The notes under the pieces were generated by a model that searched no databases, had not been told where the DNA came from, and saw nothing but the letters and a program-made list of their open reading frames with translations. Positions 61,920-64,000 of a DNA stretch of 64,000 nt are shown piece after piece. Source of the DNA: Jiangella sp. DSM 45060 (GTDB taxonomy: Bacteria > Actinomycetota > Actinomycetes > Jiangellales > Jiangellaceae); NCBI RefSeq assembly GCF_900105175.1, contig NZ_LT629771.1, positions 5,598,501-5,662,500 on the forward strand, read 5' to 3'. The stretch's first letter is position 1. Each line of letters starts with the position of its first letter. The position numbers were made by a program, and so were the translations under genes.

Positions 61920-62320
61920 CACGGCGCCACCCGCCGCGTCGCGCCCGTCGCGCCGTGCCGCCCGCCCGCCGCATCGCCCCCGGCCCGTTCACCGCGCGCC
62001 GCGCCGGCCCCGTCCACTCGCCGCATCGGCCCGCCGCCCGCCGCGTCGCCCGCCCGTCGCCCCGGTCCACTCACCGTCCGCCGCGTCGCCCACGTCCGCT
62101 CGATGCGTCGCCCCCGCCCGCTCGCCGCATCGGCCCGTCCGCCGCGTCGCCCCGTCCGCCCGCCGCATCGGCCCGTCCGCCGCGTCGCCCCGTCCGCCCG
62201 CCGCGTCGCCCGTCCGTCGCGTCGCCCACGTCCGCTCGATGCGTCGCCCCGTCCGCCCGCCGCATCGGCCCGTCCGCCGCATCTGCCCGTTCGCCGCGCC
62301 GCTTGGTCGGTTCGCGCGGA
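61920..62320. repeat. GC-rich tandem-repeat array
   Basis: Dense repeats of CGCCGC(A/G)TCG(G/C)CCCGTC type. Two 38-bp units at 62123-62160 and 62161-62198 are identical, and a 30-bp block is identical at 62085-62114 and 62221-62250. 38 is not a multiple of three, so a coding repeat is unlikely. No gene on either strand is credible here. Confidence 0.8.
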
Positions 62321-62332
62321 CCAGCTCGCGTG

Positions 62333-62390
62333 GTACGGCAGACCCCTCCCGGCCCGGGTGGGGCCCACCCTACGGGCGGGCACCGACAAA
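62333..62390. repeat. palindromic element copy D (as in array A-C)
   Basis: GTACGGCAGACCCCTCCCGG, CCCGGGTGGGGCCCACCC and TACGGGCGGGCACCGACAA repeat the core of copies A and C, 4.5 kb away, without the gene-end part. GGGTGGGGCCCACCC and GCCCACCCTACGGGCGGGC can each fold into hairpins. It lies 58 bp beyond the end of the LLM gene and could end its transcript. Confidence 0.8.
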
Positions 62391-62447
62391 CTCGCCGACA
62401 CACTCGCCGACGTTGCCTGCCGACGCAGCCGCCCGGCGCCCACGTCG

Positions 62448-63356
62448 TCAGCCGATGAACTCCTTGGCGAACCGCCGGATCGCCTCCGGGTCCGTCGCCT
62501 CGTGGAAGCCGACGATCAGCTGCTGGACGCCGGCCTCCTCGTAGGCCGCGATGCGCCGCCTCACGGTATCGGCCGTCCCGTAGAGCAGGTATGACGCGGG
62601 GTCGCCCGGATAGAACAGGCTCATCGCCGGCGACAGCGCGGCCTGCGCCTCCTCGTCCGATCCGGCGACGAGGCAGGCGGTCGTCGCGGTGCGCAGGACG
62701 GCGTCGTAGTCGCGGCCGGCCGCCGCGCAATGCTCCCGCAGCACGCCGAACTTCCGCGCCGCGTCCGCCGGCGACACCATGACGTTGCAGGCGTCGGCGT
62801 ACTCCGCCACGAGCTTCAGGGTCATCCGCTCCCCGCCGCCCGCGATCAGCAGCGGTATTGCCGGGCGCTGCGCGCCGCGCGGAAACGTCGTCGGGTGCTC
62901 GGTCCACATCGCTCTGATCGTCCGCACGCCGTCACGCAGTTGCCGCAGCCGCGCGGGCGCGTCGCCGAACTCGTACCCGAACGCCTCGTAGTCGGGCTCG
63001 TACCACCCGGCCCCCATCCCCAGCGTCAGCCGCCCACCCGACAGCACGTCGACCGTCGACGCGATCTTCGCCTGCAGCGCCGGGTTCCGGTAGCCGTTCG
63101 AGCTGACCAGCGGGCCGATCCTGATCCGGTCGGTGTCGCGAGCCAACGCCGCCAGCATCGACCACGATTCCAACACCGGCGCCGTCGACGGCGGGACCGT
63201 CTGCAGGTGGTCGGGCAGCCACGCCGCCGCGAAGCCGCACTCCTCCGCCGTCCGCGCCAGCTCGACGACCCGCTCCGCCGCCTCGACCGGATCGGCGAAC
63301 GCGGCCAGCTCGCCGCCGAAGCCGACCGGCAGGAAGATGCCGAATTCCAAGGACAT
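62448..63356 (-). CDS. LLM class F420-dependent oxidoreductase
   Basis: 302 residues from ATG 63356 with GGAAGGAATC before it. Luciferase-like barrel: SLEFGIFLPVGFGGELAAFA, GFAAAWLPDHLQTVPPSTAP, VDVLSGGRLTLGMGAGWYEP and PAIPLLIAGGGERMTLKLVA. It is a different subgroup from the one at 26045. Substrate unknown; F420 is the expected cofactor in actinobacteria. Confidence 0.9.
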   Translation of the reverse strand: MSLEFGIFLPVGFGGELAAFADPVEAAERVVELARTAEECGFAAAWLPDHLQTVPPSTAPVLESWSMLAALARDTDRIRIGPLVSSNGYRNPALQAKIASTVDVLSGGRLTLGMGAGWYEPDYEAFGYEFGDAPARLRQLRDGVRTIRAMWTEHPTTFPRGAQRPAIPLLIAGGGERMTLKLVAEYADACNVMVSPADAARKFGVLREHCAAAGRDYDAVLRTATTACLVAGSDEEAQAALSPAMSLFYPGDPASYLLYGTADTVRRRIAAYEEAGVQQLIVGFHEATDPEAIRRFAKEFIG

Positions 63357-63449
63357 GCCGATTCCTTCCGTCCGCGCCGCCATGTGGCGGCTGTTGTGCG
63401 GACAGACCCGGCAGGGCATCCGGAGGAATCGCGGCCCCGGACACACGAA

Positions 63450-63503
63450 GGGGCCGGCCTCAGCCGACCCCGTTCGCTCCCTGCGGTTCGGCCTCAGCCG
63501 AAC
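63450..63503 (-). terminator. two tandem hairpins with identical TGAG loops
   Basis: GTTCGGC-TGAG-GCCGAAC (63486-63503, perfect on the minus strand) and GGGGTCGGC-TGAG-GCCGGCCCC (63450-63471, one mismatch). They follow each other in the direction of the small frame at 63494-63619 and precede the LLM gene. The TGA of that frame lies in the first loop. Confidence 0.6.
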
Positions 63504-63619
63504 TGATGCGGGGCAACACCCAGAATCGAGGAGATCACCACGCCCACCGGCCACAGATCCCTGAGGATCTGGCCGACGACCTCGGTGTGCTCGCGCAGCT
63601 CTCGTAGCCTGCCCAGCAA
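63494..63619 (-). CDS. candidate small protein (41 aa), uncertain
   Basis: From TTG 63619 the frame reads LLGRLRELREHTEVVGQILR then DLWPVGVVISSILGVAPHQF and stops at 63494. A charged helix followed by a hydrophobic segment looks protein-like rather than random. GAGGAAC lies close before the TTG; a stronger AGGAGGAAT is 34 bases further up without a matching start codon. A promoter-like TTGACG-N18-CATCCT and two terminator hairpins bracket it. No family recognised. Confidence 0.35.
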   Translation of the reverse strand: MLGRLRELREHTEVVGQILRDLWPVGVVISSILGVAPHQFG

Positions 63620-63754
63620 CGTTCCTCGTCTGTCGTTGCGGTTCGCTGAGGATTCCTCCTACCTGCTGAGGGCACCGGTGAACCGCTCTAACAGCCCGCC
63701 CGGTAGCCCATCTCTGGACTACGCCGGGCGGATTCCCGATGTAGTTAGCCGTCC

Positions 63755-63784
63755 AGGATGACAGGGAGACAGCTGAGGCGTCAA
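63755..63784 (-). promoter_or_regulatory. candidate promoter for the small frame at 63494-63619
   Basis: Minus strand TTGACG (63784-63779) and CATCCT (63760-63755) separated by 18 bases. It would start a transcript about 130 bases before the small frame. Confidence 0.35.
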
Positions 63785-63976
63785 CGGGGTAGCCTTGTAT
63801 GCGGCTGGGGGAGGTGCTCTAACACCGCTGATCCCGGCTGAGGCCCTGGCGTGTCCTCCACATCGTGGTTCACTGCGCGCCGGGGCTTCTTTGCGCCCTG
63901 ACCGCCGCGGAATGCGGGCGCGGCCGGACCGGTTGCCGGTAGAGACACACCGGCCCGTGGAAGGGATTCGACCCCG
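63785..63976. other. intergenic stretch, nothing recognised
   Basis: Between the candidate minus-strand promoter and the alcohol dehydrogenase start I see no gene, known RNA or clear operator. Short open frames exist on both strands but have no ribosome sites and poor composition. Confidence 0.5.
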
Positions 63977-64000
63977 ATGAAGGCGATCGTGCACGACCAG
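63977..64000 (+). CDS. start of a zinc-type/quinone-reductase-like alcohol dehydrogenase (cut by the window end)
   Basis: Only eight codons are visible: MKAIVHDQ. That N terminus is characteristic of medium-chain NAD(P)-dependent alcohol dehydrogenase/quinone oxidoreductase proteins in actinobacteria. The assignment rests on those eight residues, so it is tentative. Confidence 0.4.

Noticed and set aside
61920..62320. CRISPR array
   Set aside because: Repeats are direct and contiguous, with no unique spacers of constant length and no cas genes.
61874..62447. Repeat-rich protein gene on the minus strand in the GC array
   Set aside because: The 38-bp unit would change frame at each repeat and no ribosome site is present.
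63719..63994. 91-codon minus frame near the right edge
   Set aside because: No ribosome site, no domain-like composition, and it overlaps the alcohol dehydrogenase start.
1..64000. tRNA or rRNA genes, prophage
   Set aside because: No tRNA-like cloverleaf, rRNA sequence or phage structural genes were recognised by reading; a tRNA scan was not possible.

Overview
The window is chromosomal DNA of a very GC-rich actinobacterium. Evidence: GTG/TTG starts with GGAGG-type ribosome sites, a DUF6350/PerM membrane protein, RpfB, an F420-type LLM oxidoreductase set, bacterial protein O-mannosyltransferase, many ECF sigma factors, and gene blocks also found together in Mycobacterium (sucCD with an M23 peptidase and PerM; metG-tatD-rpfB-rsmA-ispE; rsmI next to pmt). 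The genus cannot be fixed from sequence alone; a Jiangella/Nocardioides-like actinomycete is a guess.

Layout. 0-5 kb: the start of a PerM-like gene, then two tandem copies of an 'ECF sigma plus single-span membrane protein' module. 5-7.5 kb: kynureninase, a RibD-type reductase and a TetR regulator. 7.6-14.7 kb: M23 peptidase, a free-standing B12-binding protein, a large secreted glycosidase/phosphoesterase fusion, and sucCD. 14.8-18.7 kb: ABC-F protein, OhrR-like and XRE-cupin regulators, a methyltransferase. 18.8-19.5 kb: a decay zone with a frameshifted gene and an IS110 remnant. 19.6-26 kb: the housekeeping block ispE-rsmA-rpfB-tatD-metG. 26-34.3 kb: LLM oxidoreductase, UvrA-like ABC protein with a divergent double-MerR regulator, arylsulfatase, LigD-type polymerase. 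34.3-41.4 kb: group-2 sigma factor, PRC-barrel protein, Na+/H+ antiporter, cytochrome bd oxidase (cydAB), and a BlaI/M56 pair divergent from it. 41.4-46.4 kb: rsmI, pmt, a GDT1-type exporter behind a yybP-ykoY manganese riboswitch, glutamate dehydrogenase. 46.6-55.9 kb: two MFS genes (one frameshifted), ArsR-SRPBCC pair, GDPD, several small genes, an ECF41 sigma factor divergent from an NmrA-type oxidoreductase, hemerythrin. 56-64 kb is the most plastic part: a three-copy tandem repeat that includes the end of a gene, an IS5-family element inserted in it, a second ECF41 factor, an aminoglycoside-phosphotransferase-like gene, a SigG-type sigma factor, a GC-rich tandem-repeat array, a fourth copy of the palindromic element, an LLM oxidoreductase and the first codons of an alcohol dehydrogenase.

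Themes. Regulation is dense: five ECF-type sigma factors and one group-2 sigma factor, plus TetR, OhrR/MarR, XRE-cupin, MerR, BlaI and ArsR regulators, most beside a candidate operator. No CRISPR array, tRNA, rRNA or prophage was recognised. The most unusual signals are the array of CTACG/CGTAG half-sites shared by cydA and blaI, the duplicated sigma modules that lack a canonical zinc anti-sigma motif, and the IS-split tandem array at 56.5-57.9 kb.
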